Assembly (NCBI GenBank): GCA_027083015.1
Contig: JALWQS010000046.1
Span: forward strand, 1 to 7,293
Direction: 5' to 3'
DNA from: Candidatus Woesearchaeota archaeon
GTDB lineage: Archaea; Nanobdellota; Nanobdellia; Woesearchaeales; UBA11576
DNA length: 7,293 nt
In this document: one piece after another, positions 1 through 5,868 of the stretch
How positions within the stretch are numbered: position 1 is the stretch's first letter
Layout of the letters: every line of letters begins with the position of its first letter
Notes under the pieces: model-generated
What the model saw: the letters and a program-made list of their open reading frames with translations, nothing else
Told to the model about the DNA's origin: nothing
The model's database searches: none
Translations under genes and position numbers: made by a program

Positions 1-84
1 ATATTCTTCCAGCAGTATTTTTCCTTTGAATTCTCGCTATGCTCTCTGCGGCTTCGTTTCTCTATTTCTTGTGAGCCATAAATC

Positions 85-92
85 TTTTATAT
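85..92 (+). promoter_or_regulatory. archaeal TATA box for a leaderless transcript
   Basis: The TTTTATAT element is centred near position 89, about 26 bases before the ATG at 115. That is the usual distance from an archaeal TATA box to the transcription start. No Shine-Dalgarno sequence lies before the ATG (the bases there are TGTTGTTGTGTTTT), so transcription probably begins at or next to the start codon. The spacing is seen; the leaderless reading is inferred. Confidence 0.6.
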
Positions 93-114
93 CTCTTGGC
101 TGTTGTTGTGTTTT

Positions 115-414
115 ATGAAAGAAAAACCTTACCCTGCTGATTCGTCGGATGATGTGTCTGATGATCCGTCTTATCTTGACAATGTTGAACTTCATTATAA
201 GAGGTTTCTTTCTGTTGTAAAAAAATATTCTTTGTCTGATGATCGTAAGGCTGAGGAGATTTCTGAATTTCTTACTCATAAGACGCAGGTTTCTGGTGAT
301 AAGGTCTCTCCAAAACAGTTTGCTGAACATTTTGGTATGTCTGAGCATGAGGCTTTGATCTTTTTGACTTTCCTAGAAAGAGGTCTTGATTTCATGAAGA
401 AGCTGATTTCTTAA
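115..414 (+). CDS. small acidic protein with possible helix-turn-helix
   Basis: This gene encodes 99 residues that I do not recognise as a named family. The first 20 or so residues are acidic and Ser/Asp-rich, probably disordered. The remainder should be helical. The C-terminal third (about residues 63-97) reads like a helix-turn-helix: VSPKQFAEHFGMS followed by EHEALIFLTFLERG, meaning a helix, a tight turn at FGMS, then a second helix. I chose the ATG at 115 because the TATA box sits exactly one leaderless distance upstream; the frame also opens at a TTG at 103, with no ribosome binding site. It has its own promoter and lies 195 bases before the ATPase start on the same strand, so it is not obviously in that operon. 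A role as a small DNA-binding regulator is possible, but the helix-turn-helix is a reading by eye. Confidence 0.72.
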   Translation: MKEKPYPADSSDDVSDDPSYLDNVELHYKRFLSVVKKYSLSDDRKAEEISEFLTHKTQVSGDKVSPKQFAEHFGMSEHEALIFLTFLERGLDFMKKLIS

Positions 415-420
415 CCAACA

Positions 421-474
421 GCTATAACGGCAAGCTGGCAACAATAGCAAGATAGCGTAGGGGCTTCTGCTATC
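421..474 (+). repeat. GCTAT / ATAGC inverted-repeat cluster
   Basis: Four five-base units alternate in orientation: GCTAT (421-425), ATAGC (444-448), ATAGC (452-456) and GCTAT (469-473). The right pair extends to GATAGC/GCTATC (451-456 with 469-474), a perfect six-base stem with a 12-base loop and one further G-T pair. The stretch from 415 to 490 is visibly richer in G and C than the flanks. It lies between the stop of the small gene and the TATA box of the operon, so it could be operator half-sites, a tandem-hairpin RNA, or the 3' end of the small transcript. No T-run follows, which argues against a simple terminator. Confidence 0.45.
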
Positions 475-492
475 CTGGGCAGAGCCAGAACA

Positions 493-505
493 AAACCTTT
501 ATATA
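493..505 (+). promoter_or_regulatory. archaeal BRE/TATA promoter of the operon
   Basis: AAAACC followed directly by TTTATATA (498-505) is a good match to the archaeal TFB-recognition element plus TATA box. Transcription should begin about 26 bases further on, near 526-530. That leaves a leader of about 80 bases before the ATG at 610. It is the only convincing promoter I see before the ATPase, and none is visible in the short gaps between the later operon genes. Confidence 0.7.
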
Positions 506-563
506 CAAATAACATTATCACCACTTAATAGTTATAACAACAAAAGTAAAATTATTAGAAATT

Positions 564-581
564 ATTCTCTTTTTTGAGAGT
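564..581 (+). other. weak hairpin in the operon leader
   Basis: ATTCTC (564-569) can pair with GAGAGT (576-581) across a six-T loop, giving six pairs, one of them G-U. It lies 15 bases before the AGGTGA ribosome binding site, in an otherwise AT-rich untranslated leader. The stem is short and may have no function. The T-loop could also act as a leaky archaeal terminator. Confidence 0.25.
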
Positions 582-595
582 TTAATAGCCAGATA

Positions 596-601
596 AGGTG
601 A
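596..601 (+). promoter_or_regulatory. ribosome binding site AGGTGA, fixes the ATPase start
   Basis: AGGTGA lies eight bases before the ATG at 610 and matches the archaeal anti-Shine-Dalgarno sequence. The longest frame begins at a GTG (598-600) that is itself part of this site, so the GTG is unlikely to be the start. Confidence 0.7.
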
Positions 602-609
602 GATGTCGG

Positions 610-1824
610 ATGAATGGAGAAAATAAACGTTTTTACATAGCTAATCAAGGAAGGACTTCCGAAGAAGACGAGATAAGGTGGCTGGTTCGTTCTTTTGGTC
701 AGAAAAAACATATATCTCTATCAGGAGACCCAGGGATTGGTAAATCTACCGCTATACGGTTCGTAGCTGATATTATGGGAGTTCCTGTTTTTTCCAGGAC
801 TTGTACTCAGCATGAACAGACGTTCCATTATGAAGGTCGTCCTATTGTACGGCCAGGAGAAGGCGTAACATATTCAGACACTGCTTTCAAGCGTGCTTGT
901 AGAGAAGGCGGTATCTTCCTTAATGAAGAGACTTCTGAGATGCCTGAGACCATACAAAAGTGGCTTGGAATGTTTCTTACTGATGATCGACTTGATTTTA
1001 TCCTTCCAGACTCTGAAGGTAATGAGCTGACTCTCAGAGAGTTTAGGGATAAGCATGGTTGGAAACCTGAACAGACGATATATGCAGAAACCTTCAACCC
1101 TAAGAAAAGCATGACGGGTAAGGATAACTTTACTTTATCGCATAAGTCAAGGGTTAGTCCTTTTCATTTTGAGGACCTTGATTCTCTGCTTTCAGCTTAT
1201 ATCTCTTTGAATAAGATAGGTATTGATTTTGATCTCCCTCTTAAGGAACGCGGTCTGCTTTATGACGAGGATACCGGACTTTACATATTTACTGAAAAGC
1301 AGGGCGGTGAGTGGTTGACGACCAAAGGTGATAAGCTCAATGAAGAACAGCAGGAAAAGCAGAAGACCTACCTGTTCTTTGAGAGAAGTGCGACCAAGGA
1401 CAGTGCGCAAAAGAGGGATCTGATAAGTTCTTTGGAACATCTTGATCCTTTCTTCAAGAATTACCTTGTATTTCTTGCTGCTGTCAGGAACATAATGAGA
1501 GGCAGTGATAATCTTTATGATACTCTTGCTAAGGAAGCAGTAAGCATAGCGACGAAGCATCGTAAAGGTGATGCTTTGGTTGTCGTATATCCTGATCAGC
1601 GTATGGTGCAGGAAGGTTTTCTTGACTATGCTGATGCTAGAAACCATTACAGTGCTAGATCTGCAGCTCAGATAGCTGCCTATAACACTCTTGAGAAGAT
1701 ATGTCATGGCGCTATGGGTGAGAGAAAGATCAATACATCAGGAACTCAGAGGATGTATCTTGAGACTATCGCGCGTGATGCTGGTCTGCTTCCTCGTAAG
1801 GTTGATGGCACTCATGGTATATGA
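610..1824 (+). CDS. MoxR-class AAA+ ATPase, CbbQ/NorQ-like
   Basis: This 404-residue protein is a AAA+ ATPase of the MoxR/CbbQ/NorQ class, which works with VWA-domain partners to remodel or activate target complexes. Visible elements are: Walker A GDPGIGKST (residues 39-47); Walker B region GGIFLNEE (100-107); a CbbQ-like LTDDRLDFILPDSEG stretch after Walker B; sensor-1 ETFNPK (160-165), comparable to the SYNPGYQ of CbbQ; and a likely arginine finger at Arg181 in SHKSRV, where CbbQ has TRQRF. The Walker B Asp is replaced by Asn (LNEE), while the following catalytic Glu is kept. It is longer than CbbQ/NorQ (about 260-270 residues). The extra length includes a charged, Glu/Lys/Gln-rich insertion near residues 215-265 and a helical C-terminal part of about 130 residues. 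It is the first gene of the operon, and the VWA gene follows after 48 bases. No signal peptide or membrane segment is seen, so it should be cytoplasmic. The class is secure; the target is unknown. Confidence 0.9.
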   Translation: MNGENKRFYIANQGRTSEEDEIRWLVRSFGQKKHISLSGDPGIGKSTAIRFVADIMGVPVFSRTCTQHEQTFHYEGRPIVRPGEGVTYSDTAFKRACREGGIFLNEETSEMPETIQKWLGMFLTDDRLDFILPDSEGNELTLREFRDKHGWKPEQTIYAETFNPKKSMTGKDNFTLSHKSRVSPFHFEDLDSLLSAYISLNKIGIDFDLPLKERGLLYDEDTGLYIFTEKQGGEWLTTKGDKLNEEQQEKQKTYLFFERSATKDSAQKRDLISSLEHLDPFFKNYLVFLAAVRNIMRGSDNLYDTLAKEAVSIATKHRKGDALVVVYPDQRMVQEGFLDYADARNHYSARSAAQIAAYNTLEKICHGAMGERKINTSGTQRMYLETIARDAGLLPRKVDGTHGI

Positions 1825-1872
1825 ATGCCTAAACTGTGAAGTTCGTGATGAATCATAAGGGTTTTGATAAAT

Positions 1873-4074
1873 ATGTCCTCGAAATCAGATAAGCTTAAGA
1901 AACTGGAAGCTATCCTTGATGCTGCTTATACCCCTGGCATTAGGTTATCTGATTTTATGGAGCGCCCCGAGTTTATTGAACATTTTTTAGGTGTGAGTGT
2001 CCCTTTGTTGAGCAATTCTGTCGATGTTAGACCAGGATCACATTATGGTTCTGTTCGTCTTTTGCGCTCAAGCACTGAATATACTTCTGACCTGTTTGAG
2101 ATTCGTCTTAAGGCTTCTCTCGATATCTTTCCTGATGATCGTTTTATCACGGAGCAGAACAGGAATGTAACACTTTACAAGGCTTTTCTTATTCATGAAG
2201 CTGCGCACATCCTTGAAGGAAGTTTTGAGCCTATAAAACTTTCCCTTATCTTCCAGGGTTTCAGTAATGTCTCTTTTGCTAAACGTCTTTTCAACATCAT
2301 TGAGGATTTCAGGATTGAATATAATATTTGTGAGAAGATGCCTCACCGTCCGGATTACCGCGTCAGTCTGGATTTTATGAACACTGTTCTGATAGGCATC
2401 TCAGGCCAGTACAGGAAAGGATCCTTCATTGGTATTGATTCTATCAGCGTATCAGGAGAGCATGCAGGTGATGATTCTATATTCAAAGGGGCTTCTGAAA
2501 GCAAAAAGATTCCTGAAGGTTTTGCAGATCTTAATAACCTGGTTAATGCTTATCTTCGTAAGATAAAGATTGGTATGTCGCTTGCTGAATGTATCACAGT
2601 AAATCCTGAACCCCGTCTTAAGATTAATGGTCATTATAGCTCTCTTGAGGATCTTCTCAATGAAGAAGCGTTGTTCTTCTCTAAACCGGTTGTTCCCGAG
2701 CTTCAGGAAAGAGGCATATATAATTATGGTGGCTTGATTGATGAGCTGGTAAGGCTGACCCACAATCTTAAGCTCAGGCCTGTTACTGATGCTGTTCGTC
2801 TTCTTCCCAGGATTTATGAGCTTCTTGAGCTTCAGTTCAAGAAAGAACTTGATGCTTTTAGTTTTCCGAAAGACAAGAGAGGCGCTAAGGATTCAAAAGA
2901 TAGCGGGACAGATCGAACCGAGACTTCAGGTTCTTCTGATGCACAATCTTCTTCAGACCACAATAAAGATAATTCCAAAGATTACCGCTGGGATGATCCT
3001 GCAGGTCAAGGATGGGATGATAATTTTGAACAGGCTTCGGCTTATGAGCCGAAAGATCTTGACGAACTTGATGATATAGAGGACGCTGTTCTTGCGCGTA
3101 TAAAAGCCAATGCTAAGCGTCTTTCAGGAGAGTACTCTCAAGATGATAAACCTGATCCTTCAAGGACTAAGCGTTCTCGTCGGATAATATATGAGTTTAA
3201 TGAGAATAATCAGCGTGTCAAAGCTACTGAGATCCGTTATGATAAGATTAAAAAGTCTGATCATTCTTTGTTATCGCGTATACGTAATGCATATCCTGGT
3301 CTTATCGAGTCTATAACTCAGCAGTTTCTTGCTATAAAGCCTAATAAGGTTCAGCTTGAGATTATGCAGCAGGTTCCTCAGATGCTGAATCCTCTTGGTC
3401 TTGCTTATGCATTAGTGGATGACCGGTTTGCTTCTACTCAAAGGTTTTATGATGCTGATTTCATGAATAAGCTGGACCTTGCTGTTTATTTCTTGATGGA
3501 CGGTTCTGGTTCTACCAGTAATGAGATAGTCCCTGAACAAAGATCTATAATCGCTCCTGATAGGAACATGAATGTTTTTGATCTTGAGAAGATAGGTGTT
3601 GCTTGTACCTATACTGCTCTGACCGACCTGGAGATGATTGATGCTGTTAAGCAGCGTATGTTTGTATTTCAGTCTTATGGTGATACGATTATTTATGAGG
3701 TCCCTTCAGTTGCTCATCTTCATGGCATCAAAGCAAGACATGGCAATCGTGACGGAGCAGCTATACGTGGTGTGCATTCTCTTCTTAAAGAAGAAGATGT
3801 TTCAGACAAGGTGCTTTTCTTAATCGCTGATGCCATGCCTGCGGATATTGATTATGAGGCCGGACCTTTTGATACTGGAATGGCTATCCGGGAGGTTGTT
3901 GAGTCTGGTATCAAGGTCTTTTATCTGCTTACTAAAGCTAATGAGGAACTTCATGAGACTGAGATTGATGCGTTTAGGATAATCACCCAGTATGCTACTG
4001 ACAAGAAGATCCTTACTGATCCTCGTCAGCTTCCTTATACTATCGGGAGATTTATACAGAATTATCTGCTTTAG
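1873..4074 (+). CDS. CbbO/NorD-type VWA protein with HEAAH zincin-like motif
   Basis: This 733-residue protein is the expected partner of the upstream MoxR-type ATPase. The N-terminal part has HEAAHILEGSF (residues 108-118), an HExxH zinc-site motif. It is followed by LFNIIEDFRIEYN (139-151), which resembles the ED-R-E segment of NorD-like proteins and could give a third, acidic ligand. Residues about 335-400 form a charged, Ser/Asp-rich linker. The C-terminal VWA domain has the MIDAS motif DGSGS (543-547), then NRDGAAIR (625-632) and LIADAMPADIDYEAGP (650-665), then DTGMAIREVVESGI. These closely follow the layout of NorD and CobT (DG-AIR; TDGKPNDIDHYEG; DTR-A). The usual DG of that last motif is DA here. 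I chose the ATG at 1873, with AAGGG 11 bases upstream, over the in-frame TTG at 1864. The protein appears soluble. The family assignment rests on motifs; zinc binding or protease activity is unproven. Confidence 0.85.
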   Translation: MSSKSDKLKKLEAILDAAYTPGIRLSDFMERPEFIEHFLGVSVPLLSNSVDVRPGSHYGSVRLLRSSTEYTSDLFEIRLKASLDIFPDDRFITEQNRNVTLYKAFLIHEAAHILEGSFEPIKLSLIFQGFSNVSFAKRLFNIIEDFRIEYNICEKMPHRPDYRVSLDFMNTVLIGISGQYRKGSFIGIDSISVSGEHAGDDSIFKGASESKKIPEGFADLNNLVNAYLRKIKIGMSLAECITVNPEPRLKINGHYSSLEDLLNEEALFFSKPVVPELQERGIYNYGGLIDELVRLTHNLKLRPVTDAVRLLPRIYELLELQFKKELDAFSFPKDKRGAKDSKDSGTDRTETSGSSDAQSSSDHNKDNSKDYRWDDPAGQGWDDNFEQASAYEPKDLDELDDIEDAVLARIKANAKRLSGEYSQDDKPDPSRTKRSRRIIYEFNENNQRVKATEIRYDKIKKSDHSLLSRIRNAYPGLIESITQQFLAIKPNKVQLEIMQQVPQMLNPLGLAYALVDDRFASTQRFYDADFMNKLDLAVYFLMDGSGSTSNEIVPEQRSIIAPDRNMNVFDLEKIGVACTYTALTDLEMIDAVKQRMFVFQSYGDTIIYEVPSVAHLHGIKARHGNRDGAAIRGVHSLLKEEDVSDKVLFLIADAMPADIDYEAGPFDTGMAIREVVESGIKVFYLLTKANEELHETEIDAFRIITQYATDKKILTDPRQLPYTIGRFIQNYLL

Positions 4075-4100
4075 GAAAGATGTTAAGGTTTATGGATTTT

Positions 4101-4107
4101 GAGGAGA
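4101..4107 (+). promoter_or_regulatory. ribosome binding site GAGGAGA
   Basis: GAGGAGA lies six bases before the ATG at 4114. It overlaps the alternative TTG start at 4099, which would put the ribosome binding site inside the coding sequence. The ATG is therefore the better start. Confidence 0.75.
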
Positions 4108-4113
4108 TATTTT

Positions 4114-5820
4114 ATGTGGAAAAAAGATCTTAAGAAAGCTAAGCTATCGCTTGAATCAAGAGTTCGCGAGTCTGATTTATTCAGGAAGTTTCATCTATCA
4201 CGCGCTCTTAAGAAGATTTTTTCAGCTTATGAAGGAGTGAATGTTTCTCCTGAATTATTTGAACCTATTCTTGCATCGACTGATCGCCCTAAGGCAGATA
4301 TCGATGCGATTGTTGAGTCGCTGACTTCAAACTTTGTCTCTACTACCATTAAACGCTTTGTCAAGAAGACCAAGACTAATGCGCTTGAGAGAAGGATAGG
4401 CTCTAAGTCTCTTGAGTTTTTCTTGGACGAGGATAATATCAGAAGGCTGGTCAAGCCTTTTAGGGATCCTGCTATGGTTCGTGTCGTCGGAAATTATGAT
4501 TACACTGGTCGGGAATATGCTGCTGATATTCTGGTCCATGTTGCTGATACTTGGGTTGATGATCCTGAGATGTTGGATAAAGCCATGTCCCTCTTATTGC
4601 CCTATGTCTCTGCTATCAATAAGGTTGGTCCTAAGATCTGTGATTTTTTTAGTTATGCTGATCGTGATACAGTGATTTATACTGTTGATATGTTAAGGAC
4701 CAGTCATTTTAATAATATAGGCGTACGAGTTGCTGATCTGGTGCCCCAATTAGCTATGATCGTCAAGGATGTGGGTGATTCTCATGTAAGAAAAGTCCTT
4801 GATATCTTAGGAAATTCTTATATGCCGCAGGTAATATTTTTTATGGGACTATTGCGCGAAGCTATTTCAAAGGATTCTTCAGAGTCCTCTTTGCCAGAAA
4901 GTACGGGTGCTATTGGCGTTTCTGATTCTTTGACTAAACATCTTATAGATGTATTTTTTGATCATCACGAATATCTTTTTCAGGAGTCTATAAGACCCTG
5001 GACCCCTTGGCATAAAGTTGAGGGTTCTATTGAACGGTTTATAGAGTTATTTGAACTTGAGGAAGTGAAGGCTTGTTGTTCTTATTTTGAGTCTACCCCT
5101 AGATTGTTTTTTGAGCTTGCTCAGGATTATTCTTTCGACAACCGTAGCAGGGGCATGTTAGATGATATACGGAAAATTGCTGTTTCTTTGATGTCTTTTC
5201 CTTCTGAACAGCTAAGTCCTTATGTTTTTAGTTCTGCTCTTAAAGCAGATAGTCTCAGCGATCTTAAGGCGAGGATTGATTATCTGCATCAGTTCAGGGA
5301 TGCGCCTTTCTTTGAGTCATTGATAAGTTCTGTCAGTTTTTTTGTGAAAAAGAATCTGGATTGGAAAACTATGGTCAAAAAGATAGATTTCTCTGATAAG
5401 AGCCTTGATCCTTCAAAGATGAATATTTATCTCGCAGATATTTACCCGCGTATTAAGGATTTATTTGCTGATTATATGTGCAAAGAGGCTGGTGAAGATG
5501 TGCTGCCTGGTGATGAAGATGCTTCGTCGCTGATCCTTGACTATGGTGCTATCGAGATGATTGTCGATACTTATAGTCTTCTGACTGATATTTTTGGCGA
5601 TCATTCGTTCAATCCTTATAAGCTAAAGGATGCTGGTCTTCAGGAGAAAGCTAAAAGTTTATTCTTTGATGTGCTTTCCAAAAAATTAAGCTATGGTGAA
5701 TCTTACGAACAGAAGGTTAGGATACTTTATGAGTGGTGTTCTTCAGCATATGATCTTCTTAAGGACAATACTGATGATTTTATCCATCTTGTCGATGGAG
5801 GGGAGTCTTATGAGACTTGA
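4114..5820 (+). CDS. helical-repeat-like protein of the ATPase/VWA operon
   Basis: I do not recognise this 568-residue protein. It starts with a basic stretch (MWKKDLKKAK). The rest is almost entirely amphipathic helices of 15-25 residues joined by short Asp/Ser/Pro turns, resembling HEAT/ARM-type scaffolds, although no repeat consensus is clear by eye. No catalytic motif, signal peptide or convincing membrane helix is seen. Its C-terminal block (about 527-561) has YGESYEQKVRI, then EWC, Y, N-D and LVD. This aligns without gaps to the end of the protein encoded at 5869-6918, with about 18 identities in 41 positions, so the two are diverged paralogues at least there. It lies 39 bases after the VWA gene, with its own strong ribosome binding site, and overlaps the start of a micro-ORF at its 3' end. 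By position it is a candidate adaptor, scaffold or substrate of the ATPase/VWA pair; that is inference. Confidence 0.85.
   Translation: MWKKDLKKAKLSLESRVRESDLFRKFHLSRALKKIFSAYEGVNVSPELFEPILASTDRPKADIDAIVESLTSNFVSTTIKRFVKKTKTNALERRIGSKSLEFFLDEDNIRRLVKPFRDPAMVRVVGNYDYTGREYAADILVHVADTWVDDPEMLDKAMSLLLPYVSAINKVGPKICDFFSYADRDTVIYTVDMLRTSHFNNIGVRVADLVPQLAMIVKDVGDSHVRKVLDILGNSYMPQVIFFMGLLREAISKDSSESSLPESTGAIGVSDSLTKHLIDVFFDHHEYLFQESIRPWTPWHKVEGSIERFIELFELEEVKACCSYFESTPRLFFELAQDYSFDNRSRGMLDDIRKIAVSLMSFPSEQLSPYVFSSALKADSLSDLKARIDYLHQFRDAPFFESLISSVSFFVKKNLDWKTMVKKIDFSDKSLDPSKMNIYLADIYPRIKDLFADYMCKEAGEDVLPGDEDASSLILDYGAIEMIVDTYSLLTDIFGDHSFNPYKLKDAGLQEKAKSLFFDVLSKKLSYGESYEQKVRILYEWCSSAYDLLKDNTDDFIHLVDGGESYET
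5797..5803 (+). promoter_or_regulatory. ribosome binding site GGAGGGG before the micro-ORF
   Basis: GGAGGGG lies six bases before the ATG at 5810 and inside the last codons of the upstream gene. It is one of the purest Shine-Dalgarno matches in the window. The same bases also encode Asp-Gly-Gly-Glu, so coincidence is possible. Confidence 0.5.
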
Positions 5821-5866
5821 TCTGGAGAATCTTCTTTCGATTGTCGCGGTCATTGTAGGTGCTTGA
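5810..5866 (+). CDS. 18-residue hydrophobic micro-ORF
   Basis: This tiny frame encodes MRLDLENLLSIVAVIVGA. Its ATG overlaps the end of the upstream gene, whose TGA is at 5818-5820. Its own TGA (5864-5866) ends two bases before the ATG at 5869, so it fills the gap exactly. A strong GGAGGGG site precedes it. The second half (LLSIVAVIVGA) is hydrophobic and could form a short membrane or packing helix. It may be a real micro-protein, or a translational-coupling leader that carries ribosomes from one helical-protein gene to the next. At 18 codons, chance cannot be excluded. Confidence 0.45.
   Translation: MRLDLENLLSIVAVIVGA
5857..5861 (+). promoter_or_regulatory. ribosome binding site AGGTG
   Basis: AGGTG lies seven bases before the ATG at 5869, matching the AGGTGA used for the ATPase. 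It supports the ATG over the in-frame TTG at 5863. Confidence 0.6.
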
Positions 5867-5868
5867 AG

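Noticed and set aside
1..81. Open + strand frame from the window edge to TAA at 79-81, possibly the end of an upstream gene.
   Set aside because: Only 26 codons, with no recognisable residues and codon use unlike the other genes. The opposite strand also gives only fragments without a start. I see no supportable gene in 1-84.
415..490. G+C-richer intergenic stretch considered as a tRNA.
   Set aside because: No TTCRA arm, no acceptor stem pairing and no anticodon arm of the right geometry.
1192..1707. Long - strand frame (171 codons) inside the ATPase gene.
   Set aside because: It lies opposite strongly supported AAA+ coding sequence, has no family resemblance and no ribosome binding site, and is a by-product of codon bias.
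1845..1851. GTGATGA resembling a box C of a C/D guide RNA between the ATPase and VWA genes.
   Set aside because: No box D (CTGA) or C'/D' pair lies at the required spacing.
4080..4133. 17-codon frame ATG 4080 to TAA between the VWA gene and the 568-residue gene.
   Set aside because: The nearest Shine-Dalgarno-like bases are only three bases from its ATG, and it runs out of frame into the well-supported start at 4114. It is weaker than the micro-ORF at 5810.
5818..5820. TGA considered as a recoded codon (Gly, Trp or selenocysteine).
   Set aside because: TGA also ends the ATPase gene and the last operon gene, Trp and Gly use standard codons throughout, and a separate start with a ribosome binding site exists at 5869.
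598..5865. Alternative upstream starts: GTG 598, TTG 1864, TTG 4099 and TTG 5863.
   Set aside because: At 598, 4099 and 5863 a good ribosome binding site is placed correctly for the next in-frame ATG and overlaps or crowds the alternative start. At 1864 the AAGGG is only two bases away.
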